Assembly: GCF_030272615.1 (NCBI RefSeq)
Contig: NC_081409.1
Location: 19,036,260-19,100,259, forward strand
Source: Cryptomeria japonica
Lineage: Eukaryota; Streptophyta; Pinopsida; Cupressales; Cupressaceae
Reading direction: 5' to 3'
Length of the DNA: 64,000 nucleotides
Shown in pieces: positions 1-10,623 of this stretch. The translations under genes were made by a program, and so were the position numbers. Positions within the stretch are counted from its first letter, which is position 1, and every line of letters starts with the position of its first letter. The notes beneath the pieces were generated by a model, which made no database searches, was not told where the DNA came from, and worked only from the letters and a program-made list of their open reading frames with translations.

Positions 1-522
1 TGTATGCAACCTAAGAATAAAGAGGGGTTGGGTTTGTTGACCCAAAAACTCAAGGAGCATGTTTGTCAACTAAATGGATTAGAGTGGTTTCCATAGATGA
101 ACCTTGGAAGATTTTGTTTCATAATTGAATTATATAGGCTTCTAGAAAAAGGAAATGGCAATCTGTTTGATGGTTAGACAAATTTTTGCTTTCTCCCTTC
201 TTTTAGATAAAAGCTTCACTTCCCCTTCTTTCTATATGGAAGGCTTGGCAACAAGTTTGTAAACACTTAAATTAAAAAAGTTCTTCCTTACAAGATGATT
301 CAGTTTTGGTTCATCATCCATTTGGTGGAATAAAATGGTACAATATCAAGAAAATCCCCTTGATGTTCCATTCCCAAAATAAGCTTGCTACATATTCAAT
401 ATATGCATTCAACAATTGAGGGATTTGTGGGATTTTAATGTTTTAGGTTGGGCTACATGAAAAAAAATTATGAATGATTTTGGTTTAAGAAATAATTTTG
501 AAAGGCCCATGGACCTAGTTAT
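1..522 (+). pseudogene. LINE ORF2 remnant, copy 1, first block
   Basis: Broken plus-strand frames read like the C-terminal part of a plant non-LTR retrotransposon ORF2, beginning with a QPKNKEGLGL-type segment (family pattern PKxxGGLGLxDPKTQ) and then a conserved tryptophan-rich stretch around EPWKIL. Stops and frameshifts are frequent, so it is dead. It is truncated by the window edge on the left and cut by a solo LTR at 523; the same sequence resumes at 1914. A sister copy lies at 27380-27891 plus 29169-30140, and the alignment between the two copies defines the insertion. The LINE assignment rests on these residues and on the zinc-binding region in the second block, not on a search. Confidence 0.65.
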
Positions 523-1913
523 TGTTGGATTTTGCTAAGAAGATTGTTGGAATGATGTGTTGTCATTGATGTCAACATATTCCTCTGTGTATCCCAGTGT
601 TGCAGTTTAGTTGAATGAGTTGGTTTAGCCTCTGTGTTGCAAATGAGTTGATGCAGTTTAAAGGGTTTCTGGTATGTTGTCTGTAGATGGTTCAATCCCA
701 TTTGTAGAGGTCCGCATGATTTCTTGATCGAGTTATGAGATCTGGTATTGAGGATGTTATTCAATTGTTTGTGTTATTCGGTATTCTGGTTTAAATGCTC
801 CGTATTGCTCCGAAATTGTAATACCTTTAGTTGTGGATGTGTGGGATGTGTTTTGGACGTTGACGTGTGTTCTCAGTTTGATTGGTTCATGATTTGGAAA
901 TCCTCAAGCAAATCTTTCAGGTTGACAGTCCGTTATGATGGTGTTCTTGAGCTTCAGTAGAGAGATGCTGACGATTCTGATAATCAGAGTTGTTGTGGTT
1001 GTTGTGGTGCAATTCACGTTGCTTGTGAATATCTTTAGATCGTGTTCTATGCGTATTGGTGGTCCGCATTGATTATTGTACGTGTTATTGAAGATTTTCT
1101 TTGTCCGGTTATGTTCTTCGTGTTATTCAACATTCTTGGTGGTTGTAGCATGTTGCGGATGATTGAGGCATAATTGTTGGAGGTGTTGCATGTTTGCGGT
1201 ATTGATTTGGATCTAGACTATGTCTTAGCCGACATTGTTTTGGTCCACATGCATTGTTGTAGCGTGTGAGGTTATTATTTTGTAATTTGTATTGAGGGTT
1301 TAGCCGGCCGTGAAACATAGGTTGATGAATTGTATAAATGGATGTAATAATCATTGAGAGATATCATGCTATGTGTGAATATTGTATCAATCATTCAGTA
1401 GTAGGGAAGTTGTGTGAAGTTATGCAAAAAAGTGTGTTGCAGAGAAGATTTGATAGTGAGCTTAACCGGAATTGTACTCAGGCACATGGAGATGCTATTT
1501 TCATAGTTCATGTAATTTGGATTGTTGTCTGAATGATTTTGTAAGTCAGTGAGACTACCTGTAAGGCGGTGAGCCTTCCCTAAGGGTTGTAGCCTTTCTG
1601 GGTTTCTTATTTGAGTAGTGAGCTCTAGGCAGTGTACATGAATGCATGTGCATTCCCCATTATAATATTTACATTTACTCCTAACAAGGTATTATCTCAT
1701 TGTGGGTAGGTTCCCATCGTGGTTTTTTCCTTAACTGGGTTTTTCACATCAAAAATCTTGGTGTTATGTGCGTTATTGATGTGGTGTGTTGTTTCATGCT
1801 TTAATTGTTAATTATCAAATTTGATTTGTGGTTTAAGTTGCAATAAGTTTTTGTGCAAACTGATTCACCCCTTGCCCCATCTCCCCCCTCAGTTTGCTGC
1901 ATTGTTGTCAATA
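523..1913 (+). mobile_element. solo LTR (copia-type) inside LINE copy 1
   Basis: A 1,391-bp insertion relative to the sister LINE. It starts TGTTGG, ends ATA (probably a decayed ACA) and is flanked by GTTAT at 518-522 and 1914-1918, a perfect 5-bp target duplication. Near its 3' end it carries the family hallmarks also seen in the LTRs at 13875 and 32716 (there in reverse orientation): a GGTTTTTTCC/CATCGTGG block, a CTTGGTGTTATGTG block, and a CTGATTCACCCC pyrimidine run just before the end. There is no primer site, polypurine tract or coding region, so it is the product of LTR-LTR recombination. The short ORFs inside it are noise. Confidence 0.75.
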
Positions 1914-2800
1914 GTTATAAAGCTATGCACTCCCTTGCAATGCCATTTTATCAAAGACCAGTGGTGTTTGTCTAGATTTTAGTTGGTTGTTTTCCTTTAA
2001 AAATAGTTTATCTTAGTCTTCTTTCTTCATTGTCCCTAACTCCAAGGTTAAATCAGAAATGGAAATGTAAATTCAAAAAAAAACTTGGAGAAGTCTGAAT
2101 GCTCAAATTTGGAAATCCAAAGCTGAAGCTAGTGCACAAGTTTTGGCTTGGAAAGTCTTCCACCACAAATTGCTCGTTGATAATAGGTCGAGATGTATGA
2201 TGGTGCAACCAGTTAAATGCACTCTCTCAACAAAATGAAAGCTTGAAACATATTATTTGGGACTGTTCATTGACTAAGAGAAAATGGAATTGTTATTTTT
2301 AACTTTTTTCTTGCTATTTTTGAGCATAGACTAAGCTGGAAAGAAGCCATTTTGGGCCTTCATTTGCAAAACAATGTTGTTGCAAATTCCATGAGACATG
2401 CTATTTTTTCTTAATACATGGAAAAGTTGATGTTTGTCAATTTTTGCAAAGCATAATGTTTATCAGGAAGGTGAAATGTTGAAGTTTTATGCCGATCATA
2501 TCATTTTTCAATATTTTTCTTTGTGTTCTAAATTACAATGGAGGCCTAAAGAAAAGATAAGATTAGAAATCACTTAGATGAGGTTAAGTTCCAAATGTTG
2601 CAGTTTCATGAAGAGATATTTTGTTTTCAAAATAGTTACAATTTATGTTAAAATTTAGAATCTAAGTCAACAACATTGTATGGTAGTTCTTGAGGATCTT
2701 CTAGTTCGTTATGGGTTGTTTTGTAATAAATTTGTAATTGTTATTTATTTGGTAGCTTGTGGGCTTCCACTCTATTTGTAAAATTTGTTTCAACATAAAA
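1914..2800 (+). pseudogene. LINE ORF2 remnant, copy 1, second block (zf-RVT region)
   Basis: Continuation of the LINE interrupted at 522. Around 2090-2280 a degraded zinc-binding reverse-transcriptase-associated domain is readable: a WKVFHHKL segment, an RCMMVQPVKC segment and an LKHIIWDC segment, the usual spacing of the C-x2-C...H...C finger at the end of plant LINE ORF2 proteins. Downstream is non-coding LINE tail, ending in A-rich DNA near 2795-2840. The sister copy at 29169-30140 is collinear throughout. Confidence 0.6.
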
Positions 2801-3224
2801 AAAAGTAATAAAACAATATAGTAAAAAAAAAGAGCAACAAATAATCTGCCAAATAAAGAAAAGAATCTACAAGCCAGCTCCAAATTACATAATAGCAGAT
2901 GCCAAATTACATAACAGCTAATGTAGAAGACAATCTGCTCACCTTACAAACAACAGCTTAAACAAAACTAGCAGCCCAAACAAAAAGCAGATTATACTGA
3001 GGCATTAAAAAAGTCTTATAACAAAATATTGGTGCAGGAGCACCCGAGCGAGTTGGTTATCAAACACCACCCAAAAACATTGTTGGTTCAGTTTTTAATG
3101 TGTTTCAGTTGGCATCTCTCACTTTCATAGAGTTTCAGTTTCTACATGTTGCTCTACAGCATCAGTGTCTAAACCTCTTAAAGACAATGATAAAATCAGA
3201 TATAAAGTGTTAGAGTTAAATTAG
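2801..3224. other. unassigned AT-rich DNA
   Basis: A-rich tail of the LINE, then short repeats of AGCAGAT/ACAGC type. At about 3032-3048 there is a palindromic LTR-terminus-like string (TGGTGCAGGAGCACC), the same as the first bases of the chromovirus LTR near 17969, but no LTR body follows that I can recognise. No gene seen. Confidence 0.4.
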
Positions 3225-3430
3225 ATGTGTTTGCAAATGTGAAAACATAGACAGGACCCGTGAACAGTATGACAGGATGCCTCATCAAAATATAGTCTCA
3301 TGGATCAAAATGATTGAGGGATATGCACAAAAGGCTTTTTACACTCTCAAGCAAAATTGGCAGGCTAAAAGCCAAATTCCACACCGTTGTCAGCATACTC
3401 CCAGCCTGTACCAACATCCATCGACTAACT
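3225..3430 (+). pseudogene. pentatricopeptide repeat (PPR) gene fragment
   Basis: Two adjoining frames together give about 60 codons that match the plant organelle RNA-editing PPR pattern. First is a DRMPHQNIVSWIKMIEGYAQ stretch (family consensus DxMPxRNVVSWNAMIxGYAQ, about 3257-3337), then after a one-base shift a VVSILPACTNIHRL stretch (about 3385-3425). The frame before it has a stop. No PPR array continues on either side, so this is a short pseudogene or retro-captured fragment, not a gene. Confidence 0.6.
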
Positions 3431-4898
3431 AAAACAGAATAAATAGAATGTTGTGAGCTGCGTAGAAGACTAAGGTAAGGGCAATATAAAGAATGAGGAG
3501 GCTTCGTAGTGTGGAGGGAGATAGCAGGTTAGAAGGGTGAGTGCATAGGGAAAGAATGGGTGTGTGGCTGCAGAAAAGTATAAGTTGAATAGATAAATGG
3601 TGGTGTGGCAGCTTATGCAGAGATAAAATAGACAGAGGGAAGGCGAATGTAGATGAGAGTGTAATGAAATCAATTTAGAAGAGTTATTGTTAAGAGAGAG
3701 GCCATGTGAAGGCCAATTTTGTAAAATGATTACATATTGTTTTGTTTTGAAATTCTATGAATATGTATTTCTTTTATGTTGCAATCAGTAATTGTGAAAT
3801 TCGATATGAGTAGAGAGTATCTGCTTGTGTAAGTTTGTATTTTGATTTTTGGTAGCAGGAGGGAGTTTTATCTTGCATCATTACACAGAAGGAACTAGAA
3901 CAATCAAGAACAATGGTAGAATTAGACTTTGAATTTCAATAACCATTGCATTTATTTGGAACACGTGGTGTCTTTTTCATGAAGCTGAAGAACTTGATAT
4001 TTGATGGCATCTAGTAACTTATTAGTTTTCACCTCTTCTTTGGGTACCCCCTGCATTTGAGAGCACAAATAGACAATATGAAAGATGATGTCAGAGTAAA
4101 ACTTGAGCATTTGTGCTCCCTAATGAATAATCTGCTTTTGGGAATATGGAATAGGAAAGTGAGGTCAAGTAGGCTTCATCCATTAGATTTTCTTGTTGTT
4201 TATTTGCATATCATCTAAAAGGAACTTCACATTGAAGGAACCCTTAGAAAAATTATTCCAATAACATAAAAAGGAAATATAACTTCAAATGATGCATTTT
4301 GGTGCATAGTTGGGCCTACATACCTAGTCCTATGCTTATATGCATGCAATCCTTGTCCAAATTGCTTATCCATTTGATTATGATTGCTAATCTAATCTTT
4401 ATCCATAATATTCCTTCCAGACATAGATCCAACATGACTATCTAACCTAGGTCATGTCTATAAATGTGAGGTTATTCTCACACCCATGATCTTTGGTCCT
4501 TTAAAACGTAAAACCGAAATCAAACATTTAGCTAATTGGTCTCATCTTACATTTTGGTCCTAAGACAACTTCATACAAATCTTTGCAAAATATTTAATAT
4601 AGTCATGGTCTAAATTATAAAGTTTAATTATATCTCAAAAGTATTTGATCATAATGCAATCTTTGCACAAATATTTATACCTATAATACAATGACTCATG
4701 CCCAAAAATAAGATTTTCTTATATCTTTAAAGTATTTGATGATAATATATGATTTCTAAGTTCAACAATATATATAATATAATCTCAAAAGGATTTGAGC
4801 CTAATTCAAAATAAATCCACACATATTAGTTGCTTAAGACAATTGAATACTTTATCTTCATTACTATTCCTAGTAGCACTCAACAAATGGTTGTTAAC
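3431..4898. other. intergenic, no recognised gene
   Basis: AT-rich sequence with scattered short ORFs that do not resemble proteins I know. The only exon-like piece is at 3952-4050 on the minus strand (listed separately). At 4155-4190 a roughly 30-bp string containing GGAAAGTGAGGTCAAGTA recurs at about 30175-30207, next to the second LINE copy. Confidence 0.4.
3952..4050 (-). other. possible terminal exon, unknown protein
   Basis: On the minus strand an AG acceptor (CTCAAATGCAG) is followed by 32 open codons and a TAA. The peptide is a charged helix (begins GVPKEEVKTN, ends TTCSK). A related peptide with the same spacing of K-[ED]-E-V-K, N, L-[ED]-x-I-K and L-x-L-x-E lies on the minus strand at 30558-30659. 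No other exon is identifiable nearby. I do not recognise the family, and chance cannot be excluded. Confidence 0.2.
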
Positions 4899-5277
4899 TG
4901 TTGGCAGTGAGTTGCCCCCTTGTTAGTGAGGCGTTTAATGCTGACCGTGGATTTGTGACATGTGCTTCTTCCTGCCTCCCATGGATCCTTGCTCTGGCCA
5001 CTGTGACATTCATTGGTGGCTCGAGCTTTTGGCATAACGACAACGGTGTCCTACTAAATTGGTATCAGAGCGCTAGGTTACAGGTTCGAATCTCGTGGGT
5101 CGCATTGAGGGGGGGATTGTTGGCAGTGAGCTGCCCCTTGTTAGTGAGGCGTTCAACGTTGACTGCGGATTCATGACATGCTTCTTCCCGCTTCCCGTGG
5201 ATCCTTGTCTCTAGCCACTGTGGCGTTCGTTGATGGCTTGAGCTTTTGGCATAACAACAACGGTGTCCTAGTAAACA
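4899..5277 (+). mobile_element. SMART/TRIM-type miniature LTR retrotransposon
   Basis: Two direct copies of about 160 bp (4899-5058 and 5118-5277), each starting TGTTGGCAGTGAG and ending with a GGTGTCCTA-TAAA block, flank only 59 bp. That interior starts with TTGGTATCAGAGC, the standard primer-binding site for initiator tRNA-Met, and ends with TTGAGGGGGGAT, a polypurine tract directly before the right LTR. It has no coding capacity. The left LTR appears to have lost its terminal CA. A target duplication is not evident. Such elements move in trans using the machinery of full-length retrotransposons. Confidence 0.85.
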
Positions 5278-5874
5278 AAATTGTTGGCATGATGTTGTCA
5301 TTGATGTCAACATTAACTTCAACTATTATACTAAAAAAAATACCCACTAATCGAGTTTTACAAGTTCATTCATTTTATAAATATGCTATCGATTGGCTTA
5401 TTTCTAGCCAACATTTCTACCAACACTATGTTATTGTTGTAGACGTCTTTTATTTTATATATGTCCCCCATTCCATATTTTACATTCAAGAAACCTCATG
5501 CTAAAATTTGAATTCAATATTCATATTATACAACCACACAATTTAAGAAAAAGAAAAACTATGGTAAACAAACCAAAACATACAAAATATTTCTCCCACT
5601 TCATTGCTGAAGATCAAGCTTGTGATGGTGTTCTTAATAGTTGAGAACCCATTCTTGATGTTGAGGATATAACTTACATATGTGAAAAATAGATGACCAT
5701 GACTTGCCTCCTACTATGGGGTTTATAGCACTTGTTGCTTAACATTTTTTTCTATCTTGATTTGATGTTTACGTGTTACAACTTTTCCTTGCTTAGGCTT
5801 TGAGTTGTGACTATCTCCACCCATCTTTTGTTATGACATAGTATATTTTAAAAGTTATATATAATTTAATATAA
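5278..5874. other. LTR-start scrap and unassigned DNA
   Basis: Immediately after the miniature element is a TTGTTGGCATGATGTTGTCA segment followed by TTGATGTCAAC (about 5281-5313), matching the first 40 bp of the copia-type LTR at 523. The rest of that LTR is absent. The remainder to 5874 shows no gene. Confidence 0.4.
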
Positions 5875-5916
5875 ATGGCTATTTCATTAAAAATATACTT
5901 ATTAACCAATCTATAA

Positions 5917-6050
<134 letters not shown>

Positions 6051-6439
6051 AGTAAAAAAAAAAATTTTTTTACATAATTGTGAACATAAGATATATCAAT
6101 CTCCATCAAAAGTCAAATGGATCAAAATTTAAGGATTTGTGTGGCTAGACTTTGTGGGTGTGTTTCTCTACCACCCTTCAAGATTTAAGTGCGGAAATTG
6201 TACTATTATCTTTTTTAAATAAAGCTAAAAAAAAATGCTAATGAAAAGAAATAAGTGGTGTAAATGATATTATCTTATTATATGTTGGTAATATCATAAT
6301 GTGATGGTTAAATTGTAGTGTTGTGATTGTTTCCAAGAATGCTCAAATCTATATTGGGATGTTATTACTGAGTGTTCATGTTAGAGATGAAGTCGCATCC
6401 CTCATCTCCTTGACTTCTTTGATTCATAGCTTCAATCAA

Positions 6440-6712
6440 AAGTGTTTACTTTATATTGCATCAACCTTTTTGGCCTCTACACACATGGGCATTAGGGTAA
6501 ACTTTATCTACTTCACAGAGATAGCCTCGACCAAGAGCACATTATGCATCTTTTGGGCACACACATAGTCTTTCTGAATCACACCCATGTTTCAACAAGG
6601 TCACTATTTTATCCCTTAACCCCAACAGACCATCAATCCATTCATTTGAAAAGATACCTTGAGGATCATATTTTCTTTATAGGATTTGTTGTATTTATTA
6701 GTAACATCTCTA
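6440..6712 (-). pseudogene. GULLO last-exon fragment (pseudogene 1)
   Basis: Minus-strand similarity to the C-terminal 90-odd codons of the intact gene (21540-21800 region): the cysteine-rich tail, then the stretch for the EWTDSLL and KYDPRGIFSS segments can be followed base by base on the plus strand (for example GAAAAGATACCTTGAGGATC against GAAAAGATACCCCGTGGATC). There are many substitutions and frame breaks and no upstream part of the exon. It breaks off at about 6710, where unit B starts. Confidence 0.7.
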
Positions 6713-7130
6713 AATATTTCTTCTAATTTACATATAATAACAATAATTAAAAGTAAAAACAATAAAATAATTTACTTGATATTGAATGTAAGATAATAAT
6801 ATAAATGTCTATCAAAAGTCTTGAATGGATTATAATTTAAGAAAAACAATCAAAAGATACACAATAAATGGTGTCATTGATCCTCTTTATATTTATTCAT
6901 TTTTGTTATAGACTTGGTGTGGCTAGACTTTGTCGGTCTTCTTTGTGTGAATATTGTATTGTTATCCTTTTTAAAATTAAGTTAACTAATAAATATCCAT
7001 AAAAAAGAAATAAATAATATTAGATTATTATATGTTGATAATAGTATATAGTGATGGTTGAGTCGTGATGTTGTGATTCTTGCTACCAATTTCTCAAAAC
7101 TAGTTTACTCTTCTTTGTCATGGACTTGGT
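6713..7130 (-). repeat. GULLO 3'-flank duplication, unit B
   Basis: Starts with AACATCTCTAAATATTTCTT, identical in position to the sequence at about 20665 downstream of the intact gene, and continues collinearly through the GACTTTGT and ATTATATGTTGATAATA blocks to about 7100. It contains flank only, with no exon. The next unit follows directly. Confidence 0.65.
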
Positions 7131-7223
7131 TCTATTATGCTTTGTGAATGTGCTTCTTTACCAACCTTCTTTTCTGTGTGAATACCATACTATTATCATT
7201 GTTTTTAAATAAAAAATAAAAAA
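7131..7223 (-). repeat. GULLO 3'-end duplication, unit C, distal part
   Basis: Flank-derived block (GACTTGGT..., TGTGAATACCATACTATTATC, poly-A-rich end) of the third homologous unit. It is cut by a solo LTR at 7224 and resumes at 8070, then runs into pseudogene 2. Confidence 0.6.
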
Positions 7224-8069
7224 TGATGCAAGAGCATCCGGGGTGTAGGAGCAATCTTGCATCACCCAAAAATAAATATTATATTTTCCTTTTGTTTTGT
7301 GGTTTTCCTTTAGTTTTCACAGAGCCCATTATTATGGTTGCACTATATAAGACATATAGAAGCTAAAAGCAACCAAAAATAGTCACACACTATTTTAAGG
7401 ACTTTTGCTCATTTTTGGTCATACGGACATGAAAACTGGTCCTAAGGAGTGAAATAGAAAATGAGATGATTGGTGAAAGAATCGTCTCAATATCTTGTAC
7501 AAGCTGAAATATATCAAAGTTTTCATCTTGAGAAATTTCTCCAATGAAGCTTAAAACTCAAAATTGAAGACCTTAGAGGCCTCAACAAAGGTTTGAAATC
7601 TGAACAAATAGATCTTTAGGTATATTTTTTTGTTGTAGATCTCTTCATGAGCTTTCCAACAATATATTATAATAGCGAATCAAAATCTCGGGTCAAAAGT
7701 TATGGCTCCCAGAAGTTGTGCCACCAAAACTCGAGTTTCAATGAAATTCCACTTGGATGAGAAAAATGAACCAATATACCGCTAGGCACCAAAAAGGGAA
7801 AGTTTACGCTTTCTAAAACATTCCAAGGCAATTATACGTGCTATATAAGGGCGTGAACAAGGGTTACAAAGGATAGCTCTAGTATTGCAGATTGTGGCTC
7901 TGGCTTGTAGATTATTGTAATGAGAATGCCCATATGGTTGTAGCATATTATTTTCTGGATGTAATTTCATTCCATTGAGATAGAAGGCATGTGTTTCTTT
8001 CTTGCATTTTTTGGTTATTTCTTTATTGTTGTTATGTGTTTGGGTTTATAAGGGGAGTACCCTTCATCA
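7224..8069 (+). mobile_element. solo LTR, 846 bp
   Basis: Begins TGATGCAAGAG and ends CCTTCATCA (short inverted TGATG/CATCA termini). It is flanked by AAAAA on both sides (7219-7223 and 8070-8074) and interrupts an otherwise collinear GULLO-flank duplication, which proves it is an insertion. A TATA box (CTATATAAGG, 7841-7850) precedes a U5-like region, so its sense strand is plus. There is no primer site or coding sequence. The A-rich target makes the duplication weaker evidence than usual; the interrupted paralogy is the stronger argument. Confidence 0.7.
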
Positions 8070-8274
8070 AAAAATATCGATGAAAAGAAAAAGAGATATA
8101 AATAATATTAGTTTATTATATGTTGATAATAGGATAGTGTGATGGTTACATCGTGGTGTTGTGATTCGTGCCACCAATATTCAAACCTCTATTAGGATGT
8201 TACTGGTTAGTGCTCATGTTCAAGATGAGGTCCTCATCTCTCATCTCTAACATCCTTGATTCATAACTATGGTC

Positions 8275-8956
8275 TAAAGAGTTTTCTTTCTATTGCATTA
8301 ACCTTCTCGACCTTGGCACAGATGAGCATCACAACAAACTTTTCTTGCTTCATAGAAATAGCCTTGATCAGGAGCACAATGTGCATCTTTTTAGCACACA
8401 CATAATCCTTCCCAAACACATTTATCATTCAATACAGTCATGTGTTTGTCCCTTATAACCAACAATCTATTAGTCCATTCACTTGAAAAGATGCCTTGTG
8501 GATCATATTTGTTTTTGGCAGTCCAAAACTCATAAGATGTGTTGTATTTCCTAATAGCACCATCAAATGCAAAGTTTTGATTCATTTCCAAGTGAGGCAG
8601 AGCACTATACTTGAATAAACCCATATGTTCATTTTCATCAAACACATCTTCATAGAGTTGAGGAGTGTTAGGATCATTTGATAAATAATAAGTAATATCC
8701 ATGTCTATAGATTCCTCCTACTTTCCTAAATAATCACTAGAAGATTTTACAAAACGCATAAGAATACCAAGTTGTAGAGCTTAAGTCCACACATGCTAAT
8801 GGAGTTCATGTCCCTTAGTTTCTTAAGATCATAGAGAAACTAAGAGATCTTAGAGACATTAATACTCATGCTTTTTTGATGGAAGAATGAGCCTTTTATT
8901 CAAGAGTCCCATGCACATGATGTGATAGTCCATTCTCCAAACTAGTAAGACATAAA
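8275..8956 (-). pseudogene. GULLO last-exon pseudogene 2, downstream portion
   Basis: Matches exon 3 of the intact gene from about residue 375 to the end. A 103-codon stretch (8702-8391) is still open and keeps DITYY, SNDPNTP, LYEDVF, NKYDP and IFSSEWT. The FAD-oxidase motif HWGKNRN has decayed to HLEMNQN, the tail stops early after LCVC, and frameshifts and stops occur upstream. The exon is cut at 8956 by a chromovirus and continues at 17970. Removing the element and one ATAAA copy gives a continuous match to the intact gene. Confidence 0.85.
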
Positions 8957-10584
8957 TGATGGGGTTTACCTAGCTTGCTCACACTTCACCTAGTTGGTGT
9001 TGCTCAATTCCACCAACCTCTCCAAGTCTAGCTATGATCCAAGACCTCCAAGTCCTTATCAATCTCTTCTAGGGATTGCTTCTTTCCAATCTCAAGGTGT
9101 TTGCAACAAGTGTTTAACTAGGAACCCTACCAATTCAAAGTGTTTCTCATATGCTCTTTCTTGTTGTCTTGACTTCAACTTGTCAATTCACCCCCATACT
9201 GTTGTGAGTTGTTGCAGAGGTGTGGAGGTGGCTTTTAACATGAAATGAATTCCATTTGGGTCCATTTGTGGTTTGCATCCATAATTCTTCCTACCGATTT
9301 CACCATGTTGCCTAGAAAAGGGCTACAAGGAACGAGCCCCTATTAGGTCTCCAAAATCCGGTTTTATAGGGTTTAGAAGAAAACAGTCCAAAAGACCATG
9401 CAAAAAGGTTGGTTTTTCTTCAAACACTCACCTATCCCCAAGTGATTTTGATGATTTGGGTTTCCCAACTCTCCATACAATTCCCTAACCCAAAAAATGA
9501 GGGTTTTGAAGGGTTTTTAGGCCTCCTAACCAGCAGTGATTGATCAAATTAGTGAAATAGACATCTAAAAGTCTTTTCAAAGCTTCTCCTTGCAATGGAA
9601 ACTTTGTTTTGATTTCATGGACCTCTCCAAATGATTTGGTTGTGGTTTTGTGTTCACCTCTACACTAAGCACTCAAATCTCACCTTGTCTTCTCTAGTCG
9701 GGTTGCTCTTGGACTCGCCTAGAACAAGGTGGTAGCCATATCAAACACCACTTCCAGAACTTATCCCTACATATTTACACTTTACAAGTGGTTGCCTTCA
9801 ATGTACCAATAGGCTGTGATCGTAGCACAAAGGGATTTTATGGGGCAACCATTTTACAAGAAATTGCTATATACAAGCCAAAACTGGCTGATTGAAAACA
9901 AAACTATGAAAACACCAACACACACTAACTAAAAAGCTTGAAATGAAAGTAAAAACTCTGAAATACACCAAATAAACTCAATCCATAGCTGGATCAATGG
10001 ATTCAATCCATTTGTATTCACATTGTAAGCAAAATGAGCCAAAAACAGTGATAATAGTCCAAAAATGAGTAGTTTCATATTGTTGATCATACAAAAACAA
10101 AATTCCAACCTTGGTAACCATGAAAGAGGAGGTTCTTATAGTATTCCCCACATGTGGAGGCATTATAGGGCTCTGTGCTATCCCTAACTCCTTCGCTAAT
10201 CACTTTTAGGACAAAAGTTGTCATGACAACTTTTTACTTTTTGCTTTGTCAACCTATGAAACCTATTTCAAGTCATTTCTCATGACTTTTTAAGAATTCT
10301 AAGACCATACTAAACCTCTCTAATGCTCACACCAAGGTATGCCACTTTTGACCATCAAGAAGGTCAATTTCCTACTCAAACTACTACCTATGCACAAAAT
10401 GCAAACCTAGGAAGAAAACTAACTCAACTAGGCCTACACTTGACTCAAAACAAACATCACACTCACTCGTTGGACCCTCCTGGAGTCCTTATTAGGAATT
10501 ATTAGGAACCTGACTTAGCTAAGGTCAGTAGAAGCCAAAATTGTGAAAAGTGTATAAGCCTAAGTCCTAGGTGCTCCTACACCA
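8957..10584 (-). repeat. 3' LTR of chromovirus
   Basis: Plus-strand ends are TGATGGGG and CTACACCA. On the element strand it starts TGGTG and ends ATCA, with a small GGTGC/GCACC inverted repeat at the U3 edge. Same length as the other LTR. Short ORFs that occur in both LTRs at equivalent positions (for example about 9000-9250 and 16380-16630) are LTR sequence, not genes. Confidence 0.92.
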
Positions 10585-10623
10585 TTCTCCCAAACAAAAG
10601 AAAACTAAGTCACCTCTTTGGAA

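Noticed and set aside
5060-5110. tRNA gene suggested by GGTTCGAATC
   Set aside because: No A box, acceptor stem or anticodon arm; it is the interior of the miniature LTR element.
7224-8069. Treating this segment as part of the GULLO flank
   Set aside because: Absent from the other duplication units, with LTR-type ends; it is an insertion.
8994-9248. 84-codon frame, with a near-identical one at 16379-16633
   Set aside because: Equivalent positions in the two LTRs of the chromovirus; LTR sequence, not a gene. The same applies to 9978-10163/17362-17580 and 10323-10505/17718-17942.
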